DNA of 64,000 nucleotides from Kordia antarctica (GTDB lineage: Bacteria; Bacteroidota; Bacteroidia; Flavobacteriales; Flavobacteriaceae): the NCBI RefSeq assembly GCF_009901525.1, contig NZ_CP019288.1, positions 5,051,501-5,115,500 on the forward strand, given 5' to 3'. The first letter of the stretch is position 1, and every line of letters starts with the position of its first letter. The notes beneath the pieces are model-generated. The model saw only the letters and a list, made by a program, of their open reading frames with translations. It was not told where the DNA came from and ran no database searches. Position numbers and translations under genes: made by a program. Below, one piece after another: positions 18,442-29,149 of this stretch.

Positions 18442-21400
18442 CTATCTCTTCAACGAAAAATGATTTATAAATTCTTTTAGCGTTCCACTAAATGGATCTA
18501 CATATTCTACTTTAAACCAATAATCCGCTGATGGCATTGGCGTTCCGTTGTATGTTCCATCCCAACCTTGTCCTGCTGGACTTATTTGTTTCAATAGTTT
18601 TCCATATCTGTCAAAGATGTAAATTCGTGCACCTGGTTGATTTCTAAGTCCGATAATATTCCATGTCGGATGGTATTCATCGCCGTTTGGTGTAAAGAAT
18701 TGCATAAAGTCGATTAACTCGAAGGTTCTTACCAATTCTCCACAACCGTTAGTATCTCTTACTGTTACAGTATGTTCACCTGGTTGTAAGTCTAAGAATG
18801 TTCCATCTATTTGCCAATTTCCATCATCTAATTGATATTCGTAATTGCCTGATCCGCCACTTGCCGTTGCCACAACATTATGCGTATCTGCAAAAGCTGG
18901 TGTGGTCACTTGTATGTCTAAAATACTTGGCGCTGATGATGCCTGATACGTCACACTATCATCAAAAGTACAATTGGTTGCATTGTTTCCATCGGTCACA
19001 ATTACGCTGTACGTTCCTGCCATATCTACAGTAACTGTTGCGTTTGTTGATGTTCCATTTGGTGTTGTCCACTGATAGGTGAATCCTGCGCCAAAGTCTG
19101 AACCAATAGTCCTGATATCTGATGCGATTCCTGTATTTGCATTGACACACAGAATATCATCTGCTGGCAAGCTAAATATAGGCAATGGATTTACTTGTAA
19201 CATTACTAGTATTGGATCGGATAAACAACCTGTTATGGTTTGTCTTACACGTGCAAATAGCGTTTGTGGGTTTGAAGTGTTTGTATAACTCGTTGCATTT
19301 GCAATTGCGTTGCTGTCTGCGTCTGCATCTGTCATGTTTTCATAATACGCTACTGCCATGTCCATTTGCCCGTTTATGATTGTAGCATCAAGCGAAGTTA
19401 AATCAAATACGGCGGTATTTTGATCTGCTTGATCTGTTGCACAAAGTTCATAGGTTGGTGGCGCAGTTGCCGTTGGAATTGGTTCTACACTGAGCTCCAA
19501 ACTTGCAATGTTATTGGTGTTTACACATCCTGTAGTTGTATTTACTACGCGAATGAAAACCGTTTGTGGATCGGTGGTGTTTTCAAATCCGTTGGCTAAT
19601 GCCGCTGTTCCTGCTAATGCATCTGCCACAGTTGGATGATACGTTACGGTAAAGTCTGCTACATCTTGCGGAGTTGTTAATAAATCTAGCGAAGCTGTGA
19701 CAACATCCCAATCAAATTGACCTACATTATCATTGTCATATTCACAGAAAACATAGGTAAAAGCAATATCTGTAAGCACAGGAAGTGGATTTACCACAAC
19801 TGGTAATTCTACAATTTTATAACATGGAAGCATGTTGCTATCAATCTGAATGTCGCTTTCTACTCGCACATAGATAATGACTTGTCCGTTTGCATTGGCG
19901 TTTGCCATGTCAACGTTATACATCGTTGGATCAATAATTGGATTGATATCATCATCTGCGTCCATTTGTGTAGTATGATAACTTACGCTCACATTACTTT
20001 CATTGTCTACAATTTCATCTTCTGATTGAGTTAAATCGAAAATCAGCATTCCGTTAGTTGCATCTCCATCGCTGTCGTCATCACACGCTTCTAAGATTGT
20101 TGGCGTAGTGTTTGGTGTTGGAATTGGAAGTACACGAAGTGTCATGGTAATATCTGTAGTACATCCTGCTGGATTAGTTGCTTGAATGTAAATCACTTGC
20201 GGATTCGTTACGTTTTGATACGCTGTTGGATCTGCTATTGGAGTATTACTGTTTAAATCTGCTTGATTTGCGTAATAAGTCAATGTTAAACTCGTATTTC
20301 CACCTGTGATTTCGATGTATTTTTCAGTAAGATCGAAGGTTGAAATTTCATCACTTTCATCGCCACTTTCGAGGTCATCACATAATGAAAATGCTGTTGG
20401 TTGCACAAGTACTGGCGGACCAACTACAATGATATCAAAGTCTTCAATTGCATAACAATCCGTTGCATTGTCTTCTAATCGCACCCAAATTGTTTGTTGA
20501 TTGATTGTGGTATTTGTGTAATTGGTAAGATTTACAATTGGCGAAACATCATCAATGGCATCTTGTTCAGTTTCGTGATAGCTTAGCGTGAAGTTTCCTG
20601 GCGTTTGTGTTCCGTAGATTTCTGTTTGTGTTTCTGTCAAATCGAACATTGCAAAACCATCTAAATTGTCTGCATCGTCACATTCTTCTAAATCTGTGAT
20701 GTTGAGTGGCAATACAGGAATTGGAATGACATTTAATTGTAATGGAGTTACCGTGAAACAACCTGTAACCGTATTTGTAGCAAGCACATAAATCGTTTGA
20801 TTATCCATTACAATGTTTGTATATGGACTATTTAGCGCGTTTAAGTTATTATTCGCGTCCGCTTCTGTTTCATGGAAAGTGTAGACTACATCTGGTTCGT
20901 TGTTGATAATATCGCTGATTAGGGCATTTAAATCAAAAGCAGTAAAACCGTCATTGTCATCATCACACGTTTCTGTATCAAGCATTCCACTTGGATTTAG
21001 TGTTGGACTTGGCAGTGGATTTACTCTAAGATCAAAAGTAATTGTGTTTTCACAGCCTGTAGTATCGTTCGTCGCTTTTACAAAAATGGTTTGTACGCCA
21101 ATTTCTGTATTGCTATACATGGTTGGCGTAGCAATTGGCGCATCGTTGGTTAAATCAGCCATGTTTGCATAGTATTGCAAGCTGATTCCTGGAACGTTGT
21201 TTAGTAATTGTTCTGCTAATGAAGTTAAATCAAAAACTTCAATTCCGTTGTTTAAAGAAATCGCATCACAGGCTTCTAATCCTGCAAGTTGCATCAGTAC
21301 TGGAAGCTCGTTTACAATCAGCGTTAAGTTTGTAATACTAAAACAGTCTGTTACTATATCTTCCACACGAACCCAAATCACTTGTGGACTTGGTGGAATG

Positions 21401-24400
21401 TTGCTGTAAGCGTTTGTATTGTTAATTTCTCCTGTGTTTGTTCCCGCAATAGCGTTTGCTTGCGTATTGTAATACCGAACTGTATGCGTGGTTGGATCTT
21501 CTCCATTTAGAATGTCTGTTTCACTTTGGGTGAGGTCGAACTGCGCAATATCATCTGCGGAAGCGTCATCACATTCTGCTAAACTTACCACATCTAACCC
21601 AGCAATTTCTGGAGAATCATGCACAATCAGCGCAAGTGGAACTACATTGAAACAACCTGTAATTACATTTTCCACACGAACATAAATTGTTTGATTGTAT
21701 GCGTTGATATTTGTATATGTATCAGCAAGTGGATTCACATCATTGTCTGCATCTTCTGGAGTTTCGTGGTAAGTAACTGTTACTTGCCCTGGAATTACGC
21801 CGCCTGTAACTTCACTTTCTGTACTTCTGATATCAAAAATACCAAAACCGTCGTTGTCTGTGTCGCAGTATTCTAAAGGTGTTGGAGTGTTTGCTACTGG
21901 TGCTTCACTCACAATGATATCAAAGTTAGTCACACTAAAACAACCTGTTGTACCATTTTCAACTCTGACATGTATGGTTTGTGGATTACTTGTGTTTGCA
22001 TATGGGCTGGCAAGTGGATTTGTGTCGTTTAGGGCATCATTCGGAGTCAGGTAATATTGAACAGATACACCAGTTTGCGAGCCAATTATTTCTGCTGATT
22101 TTATGTTTAAATCTACGGAAGTGAACCCATCAAAAGGAGTTTCGTCACACACATTTAAGTCTGTTGGCATGTTTGCAACAGGGTTTTCATTGATTATCAA
22201 ATCAAAATTCATGGTCGTATTTACACAACCAGTTACATTGTTTACCGCGCGAACATATATTGTTCTAGGAAACGTTGTGTACGGACTTGGAATTGCGCCT
22301 GTATTTGCTTCCGCTTCCGCTTGAGATTCGTGATAAGTAACATCAATATTTGATTGTCCGTTGATAATTTCTGCATCTTTCGTAGTTAAATCAAATGTAA
22401 ATTGATTGGCAACATCACTACAAACAATATAGTCCGTAATTGCATTTTGAACTGGTAACGGATTTACTGTTAGTGTAATGTGTTCTCCTAATCCTAAACA
22501 TGCATTGTTAGCGTCACTATCTACACGAACTACAATGTTTTGAACATTTGGCGACGCGTCATTTCTGTGATTACTAATATCTGGAATCGCGTTTATTTCC
22601 GCTAATGCATCTGCAAAGTTTTCGTAATATGTGATTGTTAAGTTTTGACCAACTGGAAATAATGCGTTGATTTGCGCTTCCGCAGAACTAAAATCGAACG
22701 TAGCAATTCCGTTTGTGTTATCATTGTCTATTTCTTCATCGTCACATACTTCATATGTTAATTGAAACGAGTTTGGAATTTGAGTTGTGGTAACGACTAA
22801 ATTTACTTCTCCAGTTCTGAAACAACCATTTACCGTTTCAATTCGAGCAAAAACTTGTCCGCCATTTCCGCTATTATATGCAGTATCGTTTGGAATTGCA
22901 TTCACAGCATTTTGCGCATCTGCTAAATTTGTATAGTATGTAAATGTTTCATTAGCTGAATCATTAGATAGTAACGGATTTGCTTCTGTAAGATTGAAAT
23001 CAGAAAAACCATCCGTATCATCATCACATTGACTTAACGCAACAGGTTGCATGATTACAGGAAGCGGATTCACCACAACATTAAATGGAATTGTACTGTA
23101 ACAATTAGCATTATCTACATTTTCAATACGCGCTACTACTGGATTTCCGCCAGCAGTTGTGTTTGTGTATGTTGTTGCTAATACATTCATAGAATCGTCT
23201 GCATCTGCTTGATTTGCATAATACGAAACATTGAATTGCATTGTATCTTGAGTCAATACTACTTGTGTATCAATTGTTGTTAGATCAAAGGTTGAAAAAC
23301 CATTGGTATCATCGCCATCAGTTGCATCATCACAAACTTCATAGTCTGTAACGGCGTTTGCAGTTGGCTGATCGAACACATCGAAATCAAAAGAAATGAT
23401 AGCATTACAAGTAATATTGTCATTATTTTCAACACGAACAAAAATAGTTTCTAAAGCATATGCAGTTTGATTTGTATATGGACTCGGTAATGGATTTGTG
23501 TTTACGTCAGCATCAGCTTGACTTGAATGATATGTTACTGAAAATAACATAGGATCTTGCGCTCCTAAAGCTGTAGCCGTTAGCGCATCTAAATCTAAGT
23601 TCCAAAGTCCGTCATTGTTATCATCACATATAAATTGATCGTCAACCGCATTTGCAACAGGAAGCGTAAATATAAAAACCGTTGCTTGTCCAATTAGAGG
23701 ACATTCTCCATTGTTTTGATCTATTCTAACGTCATATAATCCTGCATCTGCAAGTGTCACATTTGTTAAGTTTAACTGAAAAGTGGTTTCCGCTAACGGA
23801 TTTCCTTCAAACGTCCATGTATAAGTTGCTCCAGGAATATTATCAGCCATTAGCGTGTAATCTTGCGTGGTACACAATGATAAATCTGTAGTTGAAACTC
23901 CATTCTGAATAATATCTACGGGAGTGGCAAATAATGATTGAATAAAAGGCGGAAGTCCAATTCGCGAAAGATTTGTATTTGTATTCGTAATGTCTACTAA
24001 AATTCCATTTTCATTGTAAACAACTAAACCAGCAGCTGCTTCAGGGTTTTCAATAATACCTAAAAACCGACCTGATCCATTGATATTGTTAAAATCGAGT
24101 AAAGCTCTATAAATTCTTCCATCAATTCCTACTTGAATCGCTCCAGCAGAAAATGTAGAAGAATTATCCACGGTAAATTGTGATCCAGGAATGTCAGCAG
24201 CCAATAAGTCATATTGTAATAATAAGCTGTTTCCAGTTCCGCTATTTCCCAATCCTACAGTAGCGTATAATTTTGTAGCTTCAGGAGAAAATTCTACACC
24301 ATAAGGCGCATCTCCATTATATAATTCTAATTCATTACTTACTACTCCAGAAGTGTTATTAAAATCATACAACATTACTTTTCCAGGCGCATTTCCACCT

Positions 24401-25146
24401 TCAACAATCGCTAGACCTAAGTGTGCTGCAGCTAGTTTGTCTCCTTGCGGAGAAGCTTTTAAATATCCTAAAGCATTTCGTCTGTAACCAGAAATAGGAA
24501 CTTCTAACGGAGTATTACTAATAACTGGCGTTGTGTTCACTCCTGCGATATCTACTTTAAACGCGTAAAAATTATCAATAAAGTGTGTTAATACCCAAAA
24601 TGATTCGCAGTCTGAACTTTTTACTGCGGATATTTTTTCGGAACATTTAAAACGAGTTTCAGCTGGATTCCCAGTATCATATGTAATTAATGGAATGTTT
24701 TTTTGTGAATTATCTACAAAACCAATTCCGTCTGTCATGTCGACTACGGAATAATTTAATCCGTTGTTAACGCCGCCATCATTATGATGTGGCTCATCAA
24801 CCGTGAAAATATAGTAAATGTTTGGATCTTGTGGTTTTGGAACAATTAGCGCGGAAGATGTACTTGAACTATCGCCATTCAAACCATTTCCATTAACCAT
24901 GATGTTATGATTTTGGTTCCAAACTGTGATTCCATCGGTATAGAATAATAAGCCACCATCTGGATCTGAAATAGAAGCACAACCTTCAAGCGTATCCAAA
25001 CTTCCGTTTGTAACTGCGGTTACGGTTCCTGTCATAGGATCAAATTGCAATCCTGCATTCTGACCAAAATACCAGTTTGCGGCTTCGCCTTGCGCGAATA
25101 TAAAAATTGGTAATACTGTAAAAATGAATAGTAAAAGTTTTTTCAT
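18442..25146 (-). CDS. Giant type IX-secreted repeat protein (2234 aa)
   Basis: Signal peptide MKKLLLFIFTVLPIFIFAQ; residues 20-395 form a propeller-like domain (NWYFGQNAGLQFDP, GGLLFYTDGITVWNQNH, YYIFTVDEPHH); an Ig/PKD-like unit follows to about 490. Then come fifteen repeats of about 95-105 residues opening with phrases such as ICDDNNDGLWNLDL and CDTDNDGFGIFDI and closing on VRVENxxTGCF. A PKD-like and an SprB-like unit precede the C-terminal type B sorting domain (TPNGDEYHPTW, FDRYGKLL, GWDGTYNG). Same architecture as the 1606-aa protein with a different head. It should reach the surface by the type IX system. The repeats are diverged from each other, so the array is old. Confidence 0.9.
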   Translation of the reverse strand: MKKLLLFIFTVLPIFIFAQGEAANWYFGQNAGLQFDPMTGTVTAVTNGSLDTLEGCASISDPDGGLLFYTDGITVWNQNHNIMVNGNGLNGDSSSTSSALIVPKPQDPNIYYIFTVDEPHHNDGGVNNGLNYSVVDMTDGIGFVDNSQKNIPLITYDTGNPAETRFKCSEKISAVKSSDCESFWVLTHFIDNFYAFKVDIAGVNTTPVISNTPLEVPISGYRRNALGYLKASPQGDKLAAAHLGLAIVEGGNAPGKVMLYDFNNTSGVVSNELELYNGDAPYGVEFSPEATKLYATVGLGNSGTGNSLLLQYDLLAADIPGSQFTVDNSSTFSAGAIQVGIDGRIYRALLDFNNINGSGRFLGIIENPEAAAGLVVYNENGILVDITNTNTNLSRIGLPPFIQSLFATPVDIIQNGVSTTDLSLCTTQDYTLMADNIPGATYTWTFEGNPLAETTFQLNLTNVTLADAGLYDVRIDQNNGECPLIGQATVFIFTLPVANAVDDQFICDDNNDGLWNLDLDALTATALGAQDPMLFSVTYHSSQADADVNTNPLPSPYTNQTAYALETIFVRVENNDNITCNAIISFDFDVFDQPTANAVTDYEVCDDATDGDDTNGFSTFDLTTIDTQVVLTQDTMQFNVSYYANQADADDSMNVLATTYTNTTAGGNPVVARIENVDNANCYSTIPFNVVVNPLPVIMQPVALSQCDDDTDGFSDFNLTEANPLLSNDSANETFTYYTNLADAQNAVNAIPNDTAYNSGNGGQVFARIETVNGCFRTGEVNLVVTTTQIPNSFQLTYEVCDDEEIDNDNTNGIATFDFSSAEAQINALFPVGQNLTITYYENFADALAEINAIPDISNHRNDASPNVQNIVVRVDSDANNACLGLGEHITLTVNPLPVQNAITDYIVCSDVANQFTFDLTTKDAEIINGQSNIDVTYHESQAEAEANTGAIPSPYTTFPRTIYVRAVNNVTGCVNTTMNFDLIINENPVANMPTDLNVCDETPFDGFTSVDLNIKSAEIIGSQTGVSVQYYLTPNDALNDTNPLASPYANTSNPQTIHVRVENGTTGCFSVTNFDIIVSEAPVANTPTPLEYCDTDNDGFGIFDIRSTESEVTGGVIPGQVTVTYHETPEDADNDVNPLADTYTNINAYNQTIYVRVENVITGCFNVVPLALIVHDSPEIAGLDVVSLAECDDASADDIAQFDLTQSETDILNGEDPTTHTVRYYNTQANAIAGTNTGEINNTNAYSNIPPSPQVIWVRVEDIVTDCFSITNLTLIVNELPVLMQLAGLEACDAISLNNGIEVFDLTSLAEQLLNNVPGISLQYYANMADLTNDAPIATPTMYSNTEIGVQTIFVKATNDTTGCENTITFDLRVNPLPSPTLNPSGMLDTETCDDDNDGFTAFDLNALISDIINNEPDVVYTFHETEADANNNLNALNSPYTNIVMDNQTIYVLATNTVTGCFTVTPLQLNVIPIPVLPLNITDLEECDDADNLDGFAMFDLTETQTEIYGTQTPGNFTLSYHETEQDAIDDVSPIVNLTNYTNTTINQQTIWVRLEDNATDCYAIEDFDIIVVGPPVLVQPTAFSLCDDLESGDESDEISTFDLTEKYIEITGGNTSLTLTYYANQADLNSNTPIADPTAYQNVTNPQVIYIQATNPAGCTTDITMTLRVLPIPTPNTTPTILEACDDDSDGDATNGMLIFDLTQSEDEIVDNESNVSVSYHTTQMDADDDINPIIDPTMYNVDMANANANGQVIIYVRVESDIQIDSNMLPCYKIVELPVVVNPLPVLTDIAFTYVFCEYDNDNVGQFDWDVVTASLDLLTTPQDVADFTVTYHPTVADALAGTAALANGFENTTDPQTVFIRVVNTTTGCVNTNNIASLELSVEPIPTATAPPTYELCATDQADQNTAVFDLTSLDATIINGQMDMAVAYYENMTDADADSNAIANATSYTNTSNPQTLFARVRQTITGCLSDPILVMLQVNPLPIFSLPADDILCVNANTGIASDIRTIGSDFGAGFTYQWTTPNGTSTNATVTVDMAGTYSVIVTDGNNATNCTFDDSVTYQASSAPSILDIQVTTPAFADTHNVVATASGGSGNYEYQLDDGNWQIDGTFLDLQPGEHTVTVRDTNGCGELVRTFELIDFMQFFTPNGDEYHPTWNIIGLRNQPGARIYIFDRYGKLLKQISPAGQGWDGTYNGTPMPSADYWFKVEYVDPFSGTLKEFINHFSLKR

Positions 25147-25393
25147 CTGTAATTGATATTTTTCAAAGCATAAAAAATGCCCAATAATCTGCTATAATAA
25201 CTCTTTTCTAAAGCTATTATTTTATGATTTTGAGAATTGTTATTTTTCTAAAGAGAGTACATTTGAAATAACAAATTATAAAAAATACCTACGCTTACTC
25301 GTTTTAGGGAAATAAGAGCAATTTTATAGTGAGATACTTCATAGCAATTTTGAACACTCTACAACTGCCAAATATACTAATTACGAAACAAAA

Positions 25394-25417
25394 AAAGAGC
25401 GAATTTATCCGCTCTTT
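25394..25417 (-). terminator. Terminator of the ABC exporter pair
   Basis: 8-bp stem AAAGAGCG/CGCTCTTT with an 8-nt loop, 30 nt after the permease stop; A run at 25390-25396 gives a U tract on the minus strand. The rest of the 300-bp gap (25147-25446) shows only AT-rich DNA. Confidence 0.75.
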
Positions 25418-25446
25418 CTGTTAAATCTGTATAATTTGTATGTTTT

Positions 25447-26274
25447 TTATAAATCTCTACGTTTTAAAAGCTTGTATGATAAAAAGATGTAAATAAAAAC
25501 CCAAACAGCGGCAATTACAAGTTCGTACCAATGTACAGCAAAGTCAGATGTAAATGTTTTGGTAGGTTCATGTATACTTGCAAGTCTGTACGCTGGCTGA
25601 TTGATTAAGTTATACATTGATGTAAACGGAAAAAACTGCGCAACATTGTCGGCAATTTGTTCATTAAACAATTCAAAACGCATTAATGGATATGCAATCC
25701 ATTCTACAATATTTACAACGAATAAAAACGCCAATGCAAACACTGAGCGTTTTGTTAATACACTCGCAAATAAACAGAAACTAAAGAATGTTAAAATCTT
25801 TAAAAAGTAAGCCAGTATAAATTCGGTATCATTGAAAACGATGTCTAAATATAAATCTTGCGATGGCGCATTCAAAACACCAATAATAAGTGTAATGATA
25901 AATACTACAGTAGTCATAGCAAGGCAATATGCTACAATAAAGTAAAACTTAGAAAGGATAAGTTCTTTTTTACTTAAACCATCAATAAGGTTTTGCTTTA
26001 AAGTTCGGTTACTGTATTCGTTTCCAATCATGAATACGACGACAATAGCAAAAAATATTTTGAAATAAGCGACAAAAAATGGCACAACATGCCAAATGTA
26101 TGGGAACTCAAATATCTTGGTTTGAGATAAATCAATAGGATATCCGAAGAAATTAATTTTTACAGAGGAAAGGATTAATATGGAAAGCGGTAAAATAAAC
26201 GAGATGTAAATTAACACTTTACTCATTTTATTTAACCACAATTTTTGAAATTCTATTTTTAATAAACGGATCAT
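25447..26274 (-). CDS. ABC-2 type exporter permease
   Basis: 275 aa with six hydrophobic segments, an N-terminal MIRLLKIEFQKLWLNKMSK lead typical of ABC-2 permeases, and a large loop between the first two segments. It is 18 bp downstream of the ATPase gene and surely shares its transcript. Pairs of this kind include lantibiotic and bacitracin exporters and gliding-motility components; nothing in the sequence decides between them. Confidence 0.85.
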   Translation of the reverse strand: MIRLLKIEFQKLWLNKMSKVLIYISFILPLSILILSSVKINFFGYPIDLSQTKIFEFPYIWHVVPFFVAYFKIFFAIVVVFMIGNEYSNRTLKQNLIDGLSKKELILSKFYFIVAYCLAMTTVVFIITLIIGVLNAPSQDLYLDIVFNDTEFILAYFLKILTFFSFCLFASVLTKRSVFALAFLFVVNIVEWIAYPLMRFELFNEQIADNVAQFFPFTSMYNLINQPAYRLASIHEPTKTFTSDFAVHWYELVIAAVWVFIYIFLSYKLLKRRDL

Positions 26275-26292
26275 AGTCGGTAAGGAATGAAA

Positions 26293-27204
26293 TTAGTTAG
26301 ATTGGTTTTCAGTAAGGATTAAGAATTGCTCTTCCAAGCTTTCTTTTCGTTGCACTAAGTGTGATAATACAATGCCTTCTTGAAACATTTTGGTGTTAAA
26401 TTCGGATGAACTCAATGGTGCATTTAAGAAAGCAGTAATAAGTCCGTCTTCTTGTTTAATTTTACCAAAAGTGGAATCATTCTCTAAATAAGAAAGTAAT
26501 TTGTCTTTATGCTCCGTTTTGAGTTCAAAAAATCCTTGACTCGAAACCATTTCATCTACACGACCCGAATATATTTTTTCTCCTTTTCGTAAAATTACAA
26601 CGTGCGAACATACTTTTTCAACTTCATCCAAAAGGTGAGAAGCTAATAAAATGGTTGTTCCTTGTGAAGCAATTCGTTTTATAATCTCTCTAATTTGATG
26701 AATTCCTTGCGGATCCAATCCGTTAGTTGGTTCATCTAAAATTAAAATTTCAGGATCATTCAATAGGGCAGAAGCAATGGCTAAACGTTGTTTCATTCCT
26801 AAAGAATAGGTTCGGAATTTACTATTTTTTCGTTCTAACAAACCAACGAGTTCCAATTTGTCGTTAATTTTATCAGTAGATACATTTTTAATCCTACACA
26901 CTAACCTTAAATTATCGAAAGCTGACATGTACGGGTAAAAATTTGGATGTTCAATAATAGCACCGACTTTCTTTAACGCATCGTGTACAGCAACATCGCC
27001 GTTGAACCAATGGAAATCTCCAGAAGATTTATTGACAACATTTAAAACCATTCCTAATGTGGTAGATTTTCCACTTCCGTTAGGCCCCAAAATGCCGTAT
27101 ACATTTCCCTTTTCTATGGTAAATGATAAGTTTTGTACTGCTTTTATATACCCGAAATTTTTACTCAGGTTTTGCAGTGATAGAATAGAATTCGAATTTT
27201 TCAA
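26293..27204 (-). CDS. ABC-2 type exporter ATP-binding protein (BcrA-like)
   Basis: 303 aa. Walker A GPNGSGKSTT at residues 40-49, signature YSLGMKQRLAIA near 132-143, Walker B ILILDEPTNGLDP near 154-166 and an H-loop (LASHLLDEV). The 90-residue C-terminal extension past the ATPase core is usual in the drug and bacteriocin exporter branch. It pairs with the permease at 25447-26274, which follows after 18 bp. The cargo is unknown. Confidence 0.9.
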   Translation of the reverse strand: MKNSNSILSLQNLSKNFGYIKAVQNLSFTIEKGNVYGILGPNGSGKSTTLGMVLNVVNKSSGDFHWFNGDVAVHDALKKVGAIIEHPNFYPYMSAFDNLRLVCRIKNVSTDKINDKLELVGLLERKNSKFRTYSLGMKQRLAIASALLNDPEILILDEPTNGLDPQGIHQIREIIKRIASQGTTILLASHLLDEVEKVCSHVVILRKGEKIYSGRVDEMVSSQGFFELKTEHKDKLLSYLENDSTFGKIKQEDGLITAFLNAPLSSSEFNTKMFQEGIVLSHLVQRKESLEEQFLILTENQSN

Positions 27205-27275
27205 TATAAATTGGTTTTTTGATTGATTGTATATAGTTGACGACTCAAATTAGGATTTGTTACAAAAGATAAATA

Positions 27276-27308
27276 AAAAGCCCTTATTCGTAAGGAATAA
27301 GGGCTTTT
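27276..27308 (-). terminator. Terminator of the ndpA-like gene
   Basis: 14-bp perfect stem AAAAGCCCTTATTC/GAATAAGGGCTTTT with a 5-nt loop, 19 nt past the stop. Confidence 0.85.
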
Positions 27309-27327
27309 CTATAATTGGAATAATTTA

Positions 27328-28386
27328 CTAAGATTTCTCTTCTTTATTAAAATAAACCAAGTAATAATACATTTGCTTTTCTTCATCCCAACCTTTTTCT
27401 ACAAACTTCTCTGCAGATTCTGGATTGATAAAGTCAAGCTTAATTTGAATATGTGTATCTAAATTAATCGTGTTCTTAATGCTCTTTCTTGCCGAAGAAA
27501 CTGCTTTGTTAGCAATTGGGAAAGTTGAAATATCTTCAATGCTATATTTCGGGCCTTTTTCTACTTTGTAATGCTTAAATTCTGGAATCAAATCTGGGTT
27601 TTCAATCACGTCGTTTAAAAATTCTGTCTCTTCAAACGTATCGTTTTTGGCAAAATGATTCACGGCTCTGTTCATAAACATTACCTCTTCTTTTTTATCT
27701 TCCGCAGGAAAAACAACATCTTTTGCAAAATTTTGACAGAACTTTAAATATTTCTTTGTGTAAAAGTTTTCATCGGCAAATGCGTCAACTCCTAAAAAGT
27801 GATCCAACCAATATTTAGTATCGTATTTATTACTGTCAACAGAAAGAATTTTGTAACCTTCTTCTTTTTTTACATTAAAAATGATGCAACCTTTGTCCAA
27901 CTTATTCAATGAAACTCCTTGTTGAAACAACACTTCTAAATTAGTTCCTTTTTCTTCGAATTGAAGGAAATCGTTTTTAATCTCTGATTTGAAAATTCCG
28001 ATAGCGTCAACTTTCTCGTTGTCAATCACTACATTTTCAAAATAACCAACGAATACTTCACCATTTTTAATATGTGGATGTTTTGATTGTTCAAACAATA
28101 AAGAAGTGATCTTTTTTGAATTTTCATGAACTGAAGATGGATCGTTAAAAATAGCCGTTGCAATTGTATATAATTGATTGAATTCTAAATCAACTTCATT
28201 AACAAATTGAAAATAATTTTCTTCTTTCTCTCTAAATGGTTTAAAAAAATACTCTTTCAATAAAGGCGTCAATTCGTCTGTTAACTGATATGGCGTTTCC
28301 GAAAGGAATATTTCTTCATTTCTACTTTTGTTTCCTACTTTATGAATAGAAAGGGAATCTATTTGTGCACTGTATAAATTGATCAT
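27328..28386 (-). CDS. Nucleoid-associated protein (NdpA/YejK family)
   Basis: 352 aa, close to the usual 330-350. The body matches the 37-kDa nucleoid-associated family: IDSLSIHKVGNKSRNEEIFL at the start, FVGYFENVVIDNEKVDAIGI in the middle and KGCIIFNVKKEEGYKIL further on. The E. coli member binds DNA and is spread over the nucleoid; the cellular role in flavobacteria is not known. Single gene with its own terminator at 27276-27308. Confidence 0.85.
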   Translation of the reverse strand: MINLYSAQIDSLSIHKVGNKSRNEEIFLSETPYQLTDELTPLLKEYFFKPFREKEENYFQFVNEVDLEFNQLYTIATAIFNDPSSVHENSKKITSLLFEQSKHPHIKNGEVFVGYFENVVIDNEKVDAIGIFKSEIKNDFLQFEEKGTNLEVLFQQGVSLNKLDKGCIIFNVKKEEGYKILSVDSNKYDTKYWLDHFLGVDAFADENFYTKKYLKFCQNFAKDVVFPAEDKKEEVMFMNRAVNHFAKNDTFEETEFLNDVIENPDLIPEFKHYKVEKGPKYSIEDISTFPIANKAVSSARKSIKNTINLDTHIQIKLDFINPESAEKFVEKGWDEEKQMYYYLVYFNKEEKS

Positions 28387-28542
28387 TATAGTGTGTTTGT
28401 TTATTTCGTGTAAATGTAGTCTTCGAGTGCCTCAGACTACGTTTTTGATACAATAATAAGTTTTATTTTTCAAAAATTAGTATTTCTAAAAACTGTCTAA
28501 AGAACTCAAAGAATGTTGGCTGAGCTTTTGTCGAAGCCGAAG

Positions 28543-29067
28543 CTAGTTCCAGTTTTCGTCAAAATTTAAACTATCATAATCGTTGACATCCAAATCGTCA
28601 TCGTGTTCGTCAAATCCGTATGGATCTTCGTCTTGGTCAGCTTCAAACTGCTTGTCTGGCGCGCTATCAGGAAGTACTCCGTGAGAAAATAATAAGTTTG
28701 GATAAATCTGTCCAGTTAGCGGATCTGCAATTTCAGCAAGTTCGACCAAAAGTGTCCACATATTCATGAAATCGTATACGTAAATCATTTTGAGTTGCGC
28801 TTCCGAAAAAATACTATCTAGCTTGGTTTCATTCATCAATAAAATAGAATCGTGTCCTTCACTCATATCAAACTGAGAAATTTCTTCTCCTTGATTCCAT
28901 TCATCATCACTCACATAAAAAGAAGCCATTTCCATTCCGTCAAATCCAAACGCTTGAATAATAGCGTTGTGGAAATCTTCAAAAGTGGCATCTTCTTGAA
29001 TTTCAATATCTCTAAAGACATCTTCTTTTGCATCTAATATTACTCTGAATCTATAAATCATGCTCAT
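28543..29067 (-). CDS. pRiA4b ORF-3-like family protein
   Basis: 174 aa. Residues 3-120 match the PRiA4_ORF3 fold: IYRFRVILDAKEDVFRDIEI, the FEDFHNAIIQAFGF helix and the ASFYVSDDEW strand. The last 40 residues are strongly acidic (DQDEDPYGFDEHDDDLDVND). The family also occurs as a passenger of mobile elements and is widespread in Bacteroidetes chromosomes, but its function is unknown. No mobile-element ends are next to it. Confidence 0.85.
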   Translation of the reverse strand: MSMIYRFRVILDAKEDVFRDIEIQEDATFEDFHNAIIQAFGFDGMEMASFYVSDDEWNQGEEISQFDMSEGHDSILLMNETKLDSIFSEAQLKMIYVYDFMNMWTLLVELAEIADPLTGQIYPNLLFSHGVLPDSAPDKQFEADQDEDPYGFDEHDDDLDVNDYDSLNFDENWN

Positions 29068-29149
29068 TAAAAAAATTGGATTGCAAATTTACGAAGTTTT
29101 CTTTATTCTTCAAGATGCTTGTTGATATTTATTTAAAGCCATTTCGGTA

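Noticed and set aside
9358-24000. Many plus-strand frames opposite the large adhesin genes
   Set aside because: All lie inside long, motif-bearing coding regions of the minus strand and have no recognisable domains.
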